64,000 nt of DNA. It comes from Haliotis asinina (lineage: Eukaryota; Mollusca; Gastropoda; Lepetellida; Haliotidae). The stretch's first letter is position 1; each line of letters begins with the position of its first letter. Positions 33,566 through 42,589 of the stretch are shown here, piece by piece. A model generated the notes under the pieces. That model made no database searches. It had not been told where the DNA came from and saw nothing but the letters and a program-made list of their open reading frames with translations. The DNA is taken from assembly GCF_037392515.1 (NCBI RefSeq), contig NC_090291.1:31420001-31484000 (forward strand), in the 5' to 3' direction. The translations under genes and the position numbers were made by a program.

Positions 33566-33697
33566 TTATGCCGATGGTTTCGTGATAAATGCTCGTTGGG
33601 CTTGTTGTATACCTTGTTTTATATATATATTTTTTTCTCGACCTCGCTTATAGAAGAACGTTTTTTTATGAACCTTTGACAGAATCTCTTCTGTCAT
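33566..33697 (-). CDS. 43-residue basic protein overlapping its upstream neighbour (ATGA)
   Basis: A short intact frame starts with the ATG at 33,697-33,695, overlapping the TGA of the gene above it, and stops with TAA at 33,566. It begins MTEEILSKVHKK, contains FFYKRGREKN and QQAQRAF, and is rich in Lys and Arg. The ATGA overlap suggests coupled translation in the element's compact genome, or relics of a fused gene. It could be a C-terminal extension displaced by a frameshift. Function unknown. Confidence 0.4.
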   Translation of the reverse strand: MTEEILSKVHKKTFFYKRGREKNIYIKQGIQQAQRAFITKPSA

Positions 33698-34173
33698 TTT
33701 TTGTATTTTTCCAGTTCACCTAGGATCAAACGAAACTCCTCTTCTGAGCTTTTGTTATCATTGAGTGCGGATGAAATATGATCTTCTACCGTGTTTAACT
33801 TTGCATCAGCAAGAATTCCAGTTCCATCGTGTTTCTTTGCTTTACGTTTCAATTTCCGGGATATAAATTTAAACACCGACCCAACTGTTCCTGTCACTAC
33901 AGCTGCCAATTCAAGTCCTAATATCACCGGTGCTGCTACGACGGTTGTCAACAACCCAACGCCTACTGCTCCTAATCCCATGCTAGCAGCCATTAGGGTG
34001 GTATCAACACCATCTATGTAGTTTAAAGCTCTATGGTATTTTTTATGTAGTGATGCCCAGATATCACGCTCTTGTTCTAGTCTATGTCTTATTTCACATA
34101 TCTGTTTAAGTCGAAATCCGTCTACACTTCCCTTTATATTTCCCTCTTCATATACGACTGGACACAGGCCCAT
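33694..34173 (-). CDS. Polinton membrane-type protein, intact 159-residue frame
   Basis: The frame starts at ATG 34,173 and is uninterrupted. A charged N-terminal helix (RHRLEQERDIWASLHKKYHR) is followed by two closely spaced hydrophobic, Gly/Ala-rich segments (residues about 60-105, with GLGAVGVGLLTTVVAAPVI). Then comes a basic stretch (FKFISRKLKRKAKK) and a C-terminal helix (SALNDNKSSEEEFRLILGEL). The D-G-V-D-T-T motif before the first hydrophobic segment and the EEEFRLIL ending are typical of a protein repeatedly found beside capsid genes in animal Polintons. Its role is not established. It is divergent from the capsid fragment on its right, which may mark a shared promoter region at 34,174-34,400. 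Confidence 0.65.
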   Translation of the reverse strand: MGLCPVVYEEGNIKGSVDGFRLKQICEIRHRLEQERDIWASLHKKYHRALNYIDGVDTTLMAASMGLGAVGVGLLTTVVAAPVILGLELAAVVTGTVGSVFKFISRKLKRKAKKHDGTGILADAKLNTVEDHISSALNDNKSSEEEFRLILGELEKYKK

Positions 34174-34412
34174 TCTATTTGTCTATAATAAAGTTTATAA
34201 ACTATTTTTACTTATCTATCATTTAATTTTTGTACAGGTAAATGGGAGAGATGGTGTGTTTTTATCAACAATACGAACCCCATCGAGGCTTATTGATGGT
34301 TTATAGCATTGTCTTATTATGATTCGACAACGTTTATTCTCATGCCTTTTTATAGTCAAGAGGACCACCATAAAATTAGCGGCAATTAGCGTGCTTAGTA
34401 TAGACGACAGCG

Positions 34413-35080
34413 ATGTATATTACTGTTACACAGACTTACGGAAAGGTGAGGGAGAACGAGCTAACAGCGTGTACAAAGGAACTGGTAAATCGAGTAGGTT
34501 ACGTATCGGGGGGTGGCTTCACGGACGATGAAGCAATCGCTAGTGTGTATGGGAACAGGTTCTCTATCCCACTAGACTTTGAGTTGCTAACTGGGCACGC
34601 GCCGTTTTACCAAGCCCCATTGGGTGACAGGTTGGACTACGAACTCACCTTCAGTGATTACAGTAAAGTCGTGCGTACGTCGAGCGGTGAAGAGGTAGTT
34701 AATAGATCGACAACATATCGTTGGAGTTCGACATGGTGACTAGCCATGGAATGAGAGCGTACCACCAGTGGGGTGAAATAAAGAAGAAAACCGGCGATCA
34801 AACGGAACTCAATCGTCAATAACGTGACCAGTGAGGACTATCCTCCGTTCACGTCGGTGATTACTTAACCACAAAGAACGCATTATGGTTGGATATGAGA
34901 TCGACAGATGATAAAACTCTACACGGTAGTGGACGTCGTATCGACAACGGAAGCGAGGGTATAACCATTCAAATAACGAAGAAGGCTCAATCATGTGGTA
35001 AATTAAAATTATATTTATATGTAATTATGGACGTGCAACTTAATATAGACAATGGGAGATCTGTGCAAGCCATCGATTAA
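34413..35080 (+). pseudogene. Polinton major capsid protein, broken C-terminal half
   Basis: Plus-strand frames together read like the second half of a double jelly-roll capsid protein. The first frame has GGFTDDEAIASVYGNRF, then IPLDFELLTGHAPFYQ and DRLDYELTFSDYSKVV. After a frameshift near 34,715 comes ISLEFDMVTSHGMR. After a stop and further damage comes LDMRSTDDKTLHGSGRRI, and finally VIMDVQLNIDNGRSVQAID at the stop. The N-terminal half is missing. The final frame overlaps the ATPase start by about 29 bases, as expected for neighbouring genes in this class. Not functional. Confidence 0.7.
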
Positions 35081-35648
35081 TTTACCATGCAATCCGCACT
35101 GCGTTATAATATGTGGGCAGACCGGTTGTGGTAAGACCGTTTTCGTACTGGATTTGTTGGAGGGGTACTATAAATACGTATTTGTCAAAATCATTATTTT
35201 ATGCCCTATTATAGACATGAACAAGACTTACAAGGATAGATCCTGGGTGTTGACGGACCCGGATGTACACAGAGTCGACCCGGGTACACGGATACAAGAG
35301 TATTTAAAAACAATTTCACAACCAATTAAAAGTAAAACCGACGTTGCTCATCCTGGATGCCTGCAGCACTAAGAGAGAGAACAGAAAAAGACATGCTCTC
35401 GTATTGAGCGTTTTCAGGTCGGCACGCAAATCACAACACAGCAACTCGGTGTTGAAAGATTTGAGGGAGCAGACACAATGGGTGGCATTATTTCACTACA
35501 AGGACAGGGATTCGTTCGAGGAGTGTTTGAGAGAGAACGATGTGATAAGTAAACTAGGGAACTGGTGAAGAAACACCTCCCTGAAACTAAACATGCCAAG
35601 CTCGTGTTGAAAACCGACCAGCCAGTGGATTACCAAGTAATGGTTTAG
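35052..35648 (+). pseudogene. Polinton packaging ATPase (FtsK/HerA type), frameshifted
   Basis: The gene begins with ATG at 35,052. Residues 21-29 are a perfect Walker A motif (CGQTGCGKT). A frameshift near 35,345-35,370 moves the frame, in which a Walker B-like LLILDACST follows. Further on, VLKDLREQTQWVALFHYKDR and SFEECLRENDV match the C-terminal part of the family, and a last shifted piece (KLVLKTDQPVDYQVMV) ends at TAG 35,646-35,648. The enzyme would pump DNA into capsids. Two frameshifts and a missing arginine-finger region make this copy inactive. Confidence 0.78.
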
Positions 35649-35700
35649 TAATTTTAGCAATGGTTTAGTAATTTTAGTAATAGTTTAGTAATGGATTTTT
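35640..35700. repeat. Short tandem repeat at the ATPase stop
   Basis: About three copies of a 20-base unit (aatggtttagtaattttag) begin with the stop codon of the ATPase frame. Confidence 0.8.
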
Positions 35701-35791
35701 TATTTTTGTAAATTCTAGTATACTTGTCGGTTTTTGAAGTTCTCGCCGTGTGTAACGTAACCTTTATCTCTCCGTGTTTAGTGTGTTTTGG

Positions 35792-35826
35792 ATATTATTT
35801 TTTTTTAAATTAAAAAAAAATAATAT
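35792..35826. repeat. Perfect A/T hairpin, 15-bp arms
   Basis: The arms atattattttttttt and aaaaaaaaataatat flank the 5-base loop aaatt. It lies between two element genes and might act as a palindromic end or transcription stop. Confidence 0.85.
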
Positions 35827-35844
35827 AATATAAAACTGAGTGTG

Positions 35845-36285
35845 ATGAATTACTAGAACAGATGTTATTAGATGAACAAAAGGACAACAAACAGCGAGAC
35901 AGGCTGATAACACTAGTTGTGGGTGGAAAGGGAAAATAATATTTAGGTGACAACATAACTGCTGATAAAATTTAGAAAATGTCAGATGAAATAAATAAAT
36001 CATACACAAGGTATGAGACACAACTCCGGGCTGAGATGACAAAGTTGTAGGTTCTACTATATCCCAGATTTACAAACGCATAGCGTCGCACTTTTTACCA
36101 ATCCAACCGGAATGTCGACTAATGGGAGGACTTAGAGAAGGACCCGTTTATCGATAATGCCTTGAGCTACATCACTTGTGCTTTGTATCATAAATACGAT
36201 ATGTATCTAGCCCCGATGACGCCAGCGATCATCACGGCAAAGCATTTTAAATTTAATAAAACAAATAATAATAATATGACAGCAA
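35845..36285 (+). pseudogene. Polinton gene remnant of unknown role
   Basis: The plus strand reads, through several stops, as pieces of one protein: a charged helix (ECDELLEQMLLDEQKDNKQR) early on and EKDPFIDNALSYITC followed by MYLAPMTPAIITAKHF at the end. The last block is well preserved and resembles a C-terminal piece seen in other Polintons. It is cut off at about 36,285 by a LINE fragment. Confidence 0.45.
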
Positions 36286-36286
36286 T

Positions 36287-36620
36287 GTGATTGGCAAGAT
36301 TCAGGAAAAGCATGATAAATATGCGGACCTCGCCTTTGAAATGTCTCGCTTGCATCCCAAGTACACTGTCGTCAGGTTCCCCATTGTTCTCAGTGCCCTT
36401 GGTTTCGTACCTCCTGATCTCTTGGGGCAGATCAGGAGTGTGCCCGGGTTCTCCACCGGGAGCACAGCCCTTCTGACAATCTGGGTAATGCAGAAGGCTG
36501 CAGTGTTGGGGAGCCTTCATATACTCTGGTGGGTTCGACTAAACAGTGTTTCCTGGGAGAACTCACATTCGCTGTCTGGGCTGCGTGTAGATGAGGCGAG
36601 GGCCCTGAGCTGATGATGAA
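36287..36620 (+). pseudogene. LINE reverse-transcriptase C-terminal remnant, copy 2
   Basis: An open plus-strand frame of about 108 residues starts IGKIQEKHDKYADLAFEM and continues HPKYTVVRFPIVLSALGF and LLTIWVMQKAAVLGSLHIL. This is the pattern at the C-terminus of non-LTR polymerases (a hydrophobic I-V-x-G-A-L-G-type strand, then a helix ending in a leucine-rich segment). It shares nucleotide identity with 2832-3083. Confidence 0.5.
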
Positions 36621-36725
36621 CCTTAACGGCCTGACTGTGCCAGGATCACCCAAACCCTCTCTGCTGAATATCAATCTTAATATGTAAAATGTAATAACCT
36701 CTTTCCTCTTCCGGAAACAAACTCT

Positions 36726-37640
36726 TCCAATTGGCCCCGAAATTGTGGACCCTCACTCTACCTCTTCATCAATTTGCTGACCTTTCAGAACACCCTGTGC
36801 ATATTTTGTTTCACTTTATGTATGATGAAATATCTGTTATACCTTTGGAAAAACGGAGGCCAATCAAACAAACCAGTCAATCCTTTCCCAAAACTAAAAT
36901 TGATTTATTGAATGACATCATTTCTATGAAACTTTCTGCAGACTGTTCATTACATGAAGTAAACTGTTGTGTTTTTGCTGCCGCTCGAACCTTGCATTGG
37001 ATTAACTTCACACAGTTTCCAAAGAAAAGTCTAGTACTAAGAACAATAAACCAAGGAAAAACCGGTTTCAAGTAAAATTAACAGAAACTAGAAAATATAT
37101 TTCCTGGATAGAGCTGTGCCTGAAATTAAGATTATCAGGGAATCCCATATCTAATCGACAAATTTGGAAAAACATAAAATTACAGTGCAAGACAACAAAA
37201 GACAAGCTCCTTCTCCAAATTGTTAATTCCCTTAAGGCAAAAATAAAAAACTGGACTGAAAAAAAGAAAAATTGGAAAAGAGAAACAAATTTATCAAACA
37301 AAATAAACTATTTAGAAAGAATTAAAAACAATTCTACAGGCAACTCAAGACAAGTGATGATGAACATGATAAACGGCCTCCCATGGCTGCCAATGAAAGG
37401 TTCTGGAAACAGTTGTGGTCTATACACGGCGAGTGTAACCTGGAGGCACCAAGGGTCAGAAATTATGACCATGCAGTGCATGAGAAATTAACCAGGTCGT
37501 TTGTCTGTTACATCTCACCAGATTGCCTGAAGACTGTTATAAAGAAGTCCAAATCTAATGCAGTTCCAGGGCCTGATGGCATTCGAAACCGATATTGGAA
37601 ACTGTTTCCAATAGAGTCAACCAGCCAAGGAAGTTGTACT
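36726..37640 (+). pseudogene. LINE fragment: linker to reverse-transcriptase N-terminus
   Basis: Plus-strand frames read as the region between endonuclease and polymerase. A long polar stretch comes first, then WIELCLKLRLSGNPISNRQI and KDKLLLQIVNSLKAKIKNW. The end is ERFWKQLWSIHG, TVIKKSKSNAVPGPDGIRNR and YWKLFP; the GPDG motif marks RT block 0/1. It is cut off there. It lies downstream of a C-terminal fragment, so the two pieces are rearranged or come from different insertions. Confidence 0.55.
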
Positions 37641-37691
37641 AACCATTCAGTGTTTCTGTGTGGGAGCCCCCAGTTCTACATCGCGTGAATA

Positions 37692-38110
37692 TTAGTGTGC
37701 AAACAAACGTTCGGCTATGGAGCGATTGAATCTCTCTACTATTGCTTGCCTTCGATGTTCCCCGGACGTACCACGCCTTACCTTGGTATTGTGTTTTGCT
37801 AGCAGTTGTGACACGGCACCCATGAATTCCCGGCCTGGATCAACTTGCAGCTCTGAGGGCCATGTCAGCAGACTGCGTTTGTATATGCGTTCGAATCTGC
37901 AGACTACTTGTGTTGCATACTTTGCGGTCAAGATTTCGGCTTCCTTGTAGTGGCTGGCTACGACTACAACTGTCAGGGTGTACTTGACCGGGTCATGAGG
38001 AAGAAACAACAGGTCGGCCTGGTGAACTTGATTAGGTATATGAATACCGAATTTTCTCATGGGTATATATTTTGGTGCCGGTAAGTATATTTGCCATATA
38101 GCTTGTTTTT
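37692..38110 (-). pseudogene. Polinton retroviral-type integrase, truncated
   Basis: The minus-strand frame is open from about 38,110 (AIWQIYLPAPKYI) to 37,692. It carries the rve core: first Asp in VHQADLLFLPHD, second Asp in LQVDPGREFMGAV, and the Glu in AIVERFNRSIAERL. These are spaced as a D,D-35-E catalytic triad, and YKRSLLTWPSELQVDPG is typical of Polinton integrases. The zinc-binding N-terminal domain and the C-terminal part are missing. The frame ends against the LINE fragment. It would have inserted the element into host DNA. Confidence 0.8.
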
Positions 38111-38274
38111 GTAAACAGGCTTTTTAATTTTTTTTAATAGCATCCACCCCTTTCCAATATCCTCGCGGGCTGCAGTAAATTTTCTCCATTATATATATGT
38201 GATTTAAATATTTTTATGGCCGTAAGCATAGGTATTGACACCATCCGATGCTAGCCTTTCTTATTTCAGCGTCA

Positions 38275-40252
38275 TCTGCTTACCTGATAGAATACGTCTT
38301 AGGTCTCAACCCAATGTATTCGGTGATTGGTGTGCCCCGCACATTCATCCTTCATCTTACCCAACACCTTTTTGTTGACTTGGCTATGCATAGAGTGGTC
38401 TCTCAGCTAATCGCTGGTATCGTATAGATGTATATTCTTTTTTATATCCTCGTACACGTCCTTGGTTTGAATATCAATGTGCAGGGAATCCGTATCCATG
38501 TACTATACCTCGCACCTATCACCGTATTGTTTCTTGAGCTGGTTATAGTAAAAACCATACATCAAGTGTTTGGATAGGTCTAGAATGCTCATACCAACAC
38601 AGACCGGTCGATTAAGTTTAATGTGACTCTTTTTCATATTCATCGCTGCCAAGACATCATCGAAAATAGTACTTCTATTGTACACTGGACTCGCTATCAC
38701 TTTCCTGAGCTTATCTTCCTCGCTCGACTGGACAAGCTTCATGTTCATGCATTTTCATAAATTCACCATCGTTTTGCTGAATACAGAGTTGTTCATTAGT
38801 TTGTACAAGTTTTTCTCAAAGTCGTTAGTTCCAAGCTTTCTCAGGTCCGTGTTCATCCTGATATATGGTTCTATCCAGGGCCTCTGGTCAAACTTCAAAA
38901 CCCCCACATAACCCGTTCTCAATAAACAGATGCATATCGTATAATCAGTGAACAATTCTAACTCCACGCCTGTTTTCTTCAGTAAGGCATCCCACAATAG
39001 CCCAGGACTCGAATAATACAAGGTTGGGTCCAATCCGTATTGTTTTGATCACGTTCTTTCTGAATATCCCGAAAACATCACCCAGCAATAACGCGTCTGT
39101 TTTCAAATGTAAATCGTGGTAATCACCTAGATTTTTACAACCCAGTTGTTTTTTCGTAAGTTTTTCGCATGTTTGTAATTGTCTTGTGAGACAGACGCAT
39201 CAGTCAGCTTGCTATAGAAGCAGTCAATAGGAGGTAACTGTGTCTCATTAAATTTGGACTAGTCATCCATGGACTCGTACGGATAAATATCCTTGTGCAG
39301 GCGCAAAGCTTTAGTTTTCTCTTCTGTATAACGATTAGTTATAGCCAAATCATCTAGGTTATTAGCCTTTGATTTTCTGTGTGACACTTGCATCAGTGGA
39401 TTGGGCTACTGTGCTGATTGGTTTCATGATAGCTTCGAAATCAGCCTGGATAATGTATGGCACCAGCATTTGATTTTTGTGATTGTAAAATTTCAATATG
39501 TTACAAGGTTCTTTTGGCATCTCTATTCGTATAGCTGTTTCCCCCACCTCTAGGCAATACCCTCAGTGTAAGATGAGCAAGTCCGGTTTGGAAAATCTGT
39601 GAAGACACCTTTCAAAAAGTGCTTTTTTCCATTTATGTTTTGATTGATTGTACACCAAACAACTGAAATGTTGTATCGCTGTATAGTGACATTGTTCACC
39701 TTTTTCCAATAGAAATAGATTAATCGTTTTTCTACCCTCCTTATATAATAAAGGGCTTATCCTGTGGACTATAACTGTTTTACCCTCATACCGAGATACG
39801 TTTATAGCCAAATCTTGTGAATTGAGAGATGGGGGTGGGTTCCTCTGTACCTTACCAGTTGAACTTCCGGATAACTGGAAAGCCAGAAATTTGCCGACTC
39901 TTACTGATATCCTTGCACAATTCTCCACAGTATTTGGAATATTAACTATAGCGTCTTTATCCACGAAATATATAGGGGTGGGTAAAGATTTCGCTCCTTT
40001 CAGTGGAACATAGTTTGCGATATCCAGGTAGACCATGTCAATCTTATCAACCACCCAACCAGATCCTTGATTAGTGTACCGAATTTTTGCAAATGACCTA
40101 TCAATTGCGGAGTTAATAGTATCTAAGTTCATTGTAACTTCCTGTTTACCTCTGAAGCAAACACTGGTGTATTCAGTTGCCCCACTCGCCTGTTGTTTCT
40201 CTAGTGCCATACTTACCCTTAGTTGAAATTTAATACCTCTTAAATCTTTCAA
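38275..40252 (-). pseudogene. Polinton protein-primed DNA polymerase B, multiply frameshifted
   Basis: The most likely start is the ATG at 40,210 (MALEKQQASGATEY), since the frame upstream lacks a better codon. The N-terminal 215 residues are intact to about 39,563. They end in a conserved CLHRFSKPDLLILH block. The exonuclease domain follows in a second frame with Exo I-like YIIQADFEAIMKP (about 39,450). The polymerase palm appears as [18 protein letters not shown] and [16 protein letters not shown] (about 38,800-38,900). LNRPVCVGMSILDLSKHLMY comes later. A final frame carries YMDTDSL, the family-B motif C, at 38,482-38,502, and fades at about 38,275. At least five frameshifts or gaps; not functional. 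Confidence 0.82.
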
Positions 40253-40260
40253 ACATCATA

Positions 40261-40892
40261 CACAAAGGTATTTATGACTGGTTAATGCGTTTAAGAGATA
40301 TACACAACCTGAGATAGATTTAGCCCTTAGTTATAAGATGACATGTATATGTACAGTCACGTGAGGATATGTCACAACAAGGCGATGGAACAGTGTTAGA
40401 AATAACAGCCTGCCCTCTGATAAAATGCTAGGTGACCCTTGCGCGGCCCTGTCAAAAGCTACTGGAGCTAGCTCGCCTGGCTAATGATAATTTCGGAGCT
40501 GATCGTGCTTCCTGAGTCCTGACCTTGCTAGTTTAAGCGACAATATCGTCCTAAAAAAACATAAACAAATAGTTAAATGTAACGAATAACTATGCAAATC
40601 TTAGGCAGCAAACGTCATTGGGTAGATCTGAAGGGCCAAAATATGATCCTAGTGATCCAGTGATTCCATCACCGGTTGAAAGCTAAACCCAAACGGCTAG
40701 AGAGGGTTTTTCAATCGCAGGAATCTGAGGCAGTCAGAGATGATGAGCAGATGGATTTATATGCATATGAAGCAAAGGATGGTGAGGCCATCTCATCTCT
40801 GACTGTGACAGCTGCTATGACAGTGATGGCAGCATTTCAAATGTACTCAGTAATGATGTGGAGGATTCTTTCAGTGATGATGACTGAAGTCC
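40261..40892 (+). other. Right flank of the Polinton; possible acidic coding end
   Basis: Mostly non-coding. From about 40,690 a plus-strand frame encodes a Ser/Asp-rich stretch ending SNVLSNDVEDSFSDDD and TGA at about 40,885. It lies directly before the TTAA of the next transposon. It may be the C-terminal exon of an unrecognised gene or part of the transposon's neighbour. Confidence 0.25.
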
Positions 40893-40896
40893 TTAA

Positions 40897-42180
40897 AGGT
40901 CACATGCAACGTAAAACAAAACTTTGCAGATTCTGGTACCTTTCGGTATGCACTTACCGAAACAAATCATAAAAAATGCCAATTCAACCTATAAAGTGGA
41001 AAAAAAACGCGATGAAAAAAAAGCCCGCGAAATCGGAGTTCAAACGTTTCACTGAATTAACTCCAGCGCTGGGGGGAAAACTGGTTTCAACAGCTGTGCT
41101 GCGCTGCGTCCATAACGCATGCGCAGTGAATAGGTTCGCGGAGCTTGAAACAGTATGCATGACCAGTATCTGAGGTCGTGAGCAGTAGTCTAATCTTGGT
41201 TGTGTACACAAACAAGTAAATAATCTACTCGTTACGTCAAACAACTTGTTGATTGTGGTAAGCAGTCTCTGTCACAGAGAAAGCTCAATGTCTGGTTTAT
41301 TCACACCTATATGTCTGTCTGCCTGTCTGCTAAAGACAACATGCAATACACAGCTTCAATCATTGACCACATGCAATTTGAACTTGACACCTATCAGACT
41401 ATTCGACATAAAGAAAATATGTTGATTTATGACTCGTGCACCCGAATCCCGTGCCTGCCACATTATGTAATTAGGCACGTGTGATACACATCACATGTTT
41501 TTATGTCTGTGGGTTGCAAACAAACTACATTCATTTTTTTCGGATGACTGGATCTGACGGAAACTGGTGAAAACTCTTGTCATTTTCAAGTCCTGCTTTA
41601 TACTTGGGCGAATGACAGATTCCAGCCACGCAGTAGTTTACCATCTCTACTGACATGATTTTTTTATTGGATCGAGCGCAAATTCAGAGAAAATGTATTT
41701 TCAAAACCCAACATCTCTATATACATTCTTCATGGATAACGACTTTTTTCGTGTATATGATTTTGTTTGACAACAGTATATGAATCCATACTGCAACGAC
41801 GCATCAAATACACAAAAAGAAGTTGCTATCCATAAAGAATCTTACTTTCTTGTGACTGGCTATACTTTTAAAATGCCCATCAAACAGATCATCTTTCTGT
41901 ACACACAATGAACCCTCAGCATATCAGCAAATGAAACAGCCAATCGGAAGCCGTCGTTACACTTGAGTGCATATCCACCAGCTATGACTGGGTTCGGTCT
42001 CCCGAGGGCTTCGTTTCGGGGGACGTTAGCCCAAGTACAAAATATTGCACTTTTGAATCGCGATTGTACGCTTATAATTGTGTTTATTTGTTTTTTTAAA
42101 AGCAGCAATGTATATTATATGTCATGAATAAGTGATAAATGTGTTTTAATTATGTTTGATTTTTTGGTTGCATGTGACCT
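40897..42180. mobile_element. TTAA-flanked DNA transposon, non-autonomous
   Basis: Perfect 14-bp terminal inverted repeats: AGGTCACATGCAAC (40,897-40,910) and its exact complement (42,167-42,180). Each is bordered on the outside by TTAA (40,893-40,896 and 42,181-42,184), the target duplication typical of piggyBac-like elements. The 1,284-bp interior has no transposase open frame. A smaller palindromic element sits inside, and a solo left end of the same family lies at 8439-8495. The terminal bases are not the CCC/CCY usual in piggyBac, so the superfamily is uncertain. Confidence 0.8.
41726..41839. mobile_element. Palindromic MITE nested in the TTAA transposon
   Basis: Arms of about 31 bases (ttcttcatggataacgactt at 41,726 and the complementary aagttgctatccataaagaa at 41,820-41,839) enclose about 50 bases. 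Related single arms occur at 26,706-26,731 and 27,092-27,116 (tttatggataacaacttctt), so this is a family. Confidence 0.65.
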
Positions 42181-42589
42181 TTAACATAAATAAATCTGAA
42201 GATAATTTTATAATGTTAGGGTGTTAGTGTGTCCCGCCAATGTCAGAGGCCCACAGATGATAGTCTGAAAAACTTAATTTGTCAAATGAATGCTCTATCT
42301 ATTCTCATATGCGCCGTTGTGTTGTCTATAAATAGTCATGGGGTTTCGGACCAGTTAGTTGTCTGAAGGGCTAGTGACTTTTGAACTCCTAAGCCCCACT
42401 AGCTAGTGATACTTTGAATCTATTTCTAACACTGGTATGGAACTGGCATTACAGATCCAGTGTTATGTCATTTGGGCAGACCGTGTAGTAAGCAGTAGAA
42501 AAGATACGTTCATTGTTCACCACGAAATGCAAAACATTTTTTTTTATTATTCCACCTTAATTCCTTGCAGCATATCATACATCATACAT

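Larger units (their letters stand above)
32700..40260. mobile_element. Decayed Polinton/Maverick element with LINE insertions
   Basis: The gene set defines the element class: capsid fragment, FtsK/HerA-type packaging ATPase, retroviral-type integrase and protein-primed family-B DNA polymerase, plus a membrane-type protein of the sort found in these elements. Left-side genes (32.7-34.2 kb) and right-side genes (37.7-40.3 kb) read on the minus strand; the middle block (34.4-36.3 kb) reads plus. Most frames are broken. LINE fragments occupy 36.29-37.64 kb. Terminal inverted repeats and a 6-bp target duplication were not found, so the limits are approximate. Polintons are the self-synthesising transposons related to adintoviruses. 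Confidence 0.85.

Noticed and set aside
37692..38110. Integrase as a host gene or as an LTR retrotransposon
   Set aside because: No gag, protease, RT-RNase H or LTRs nearby. The integrase sequence type and the adjoining polymerase B and ATPase fit a Polinton.
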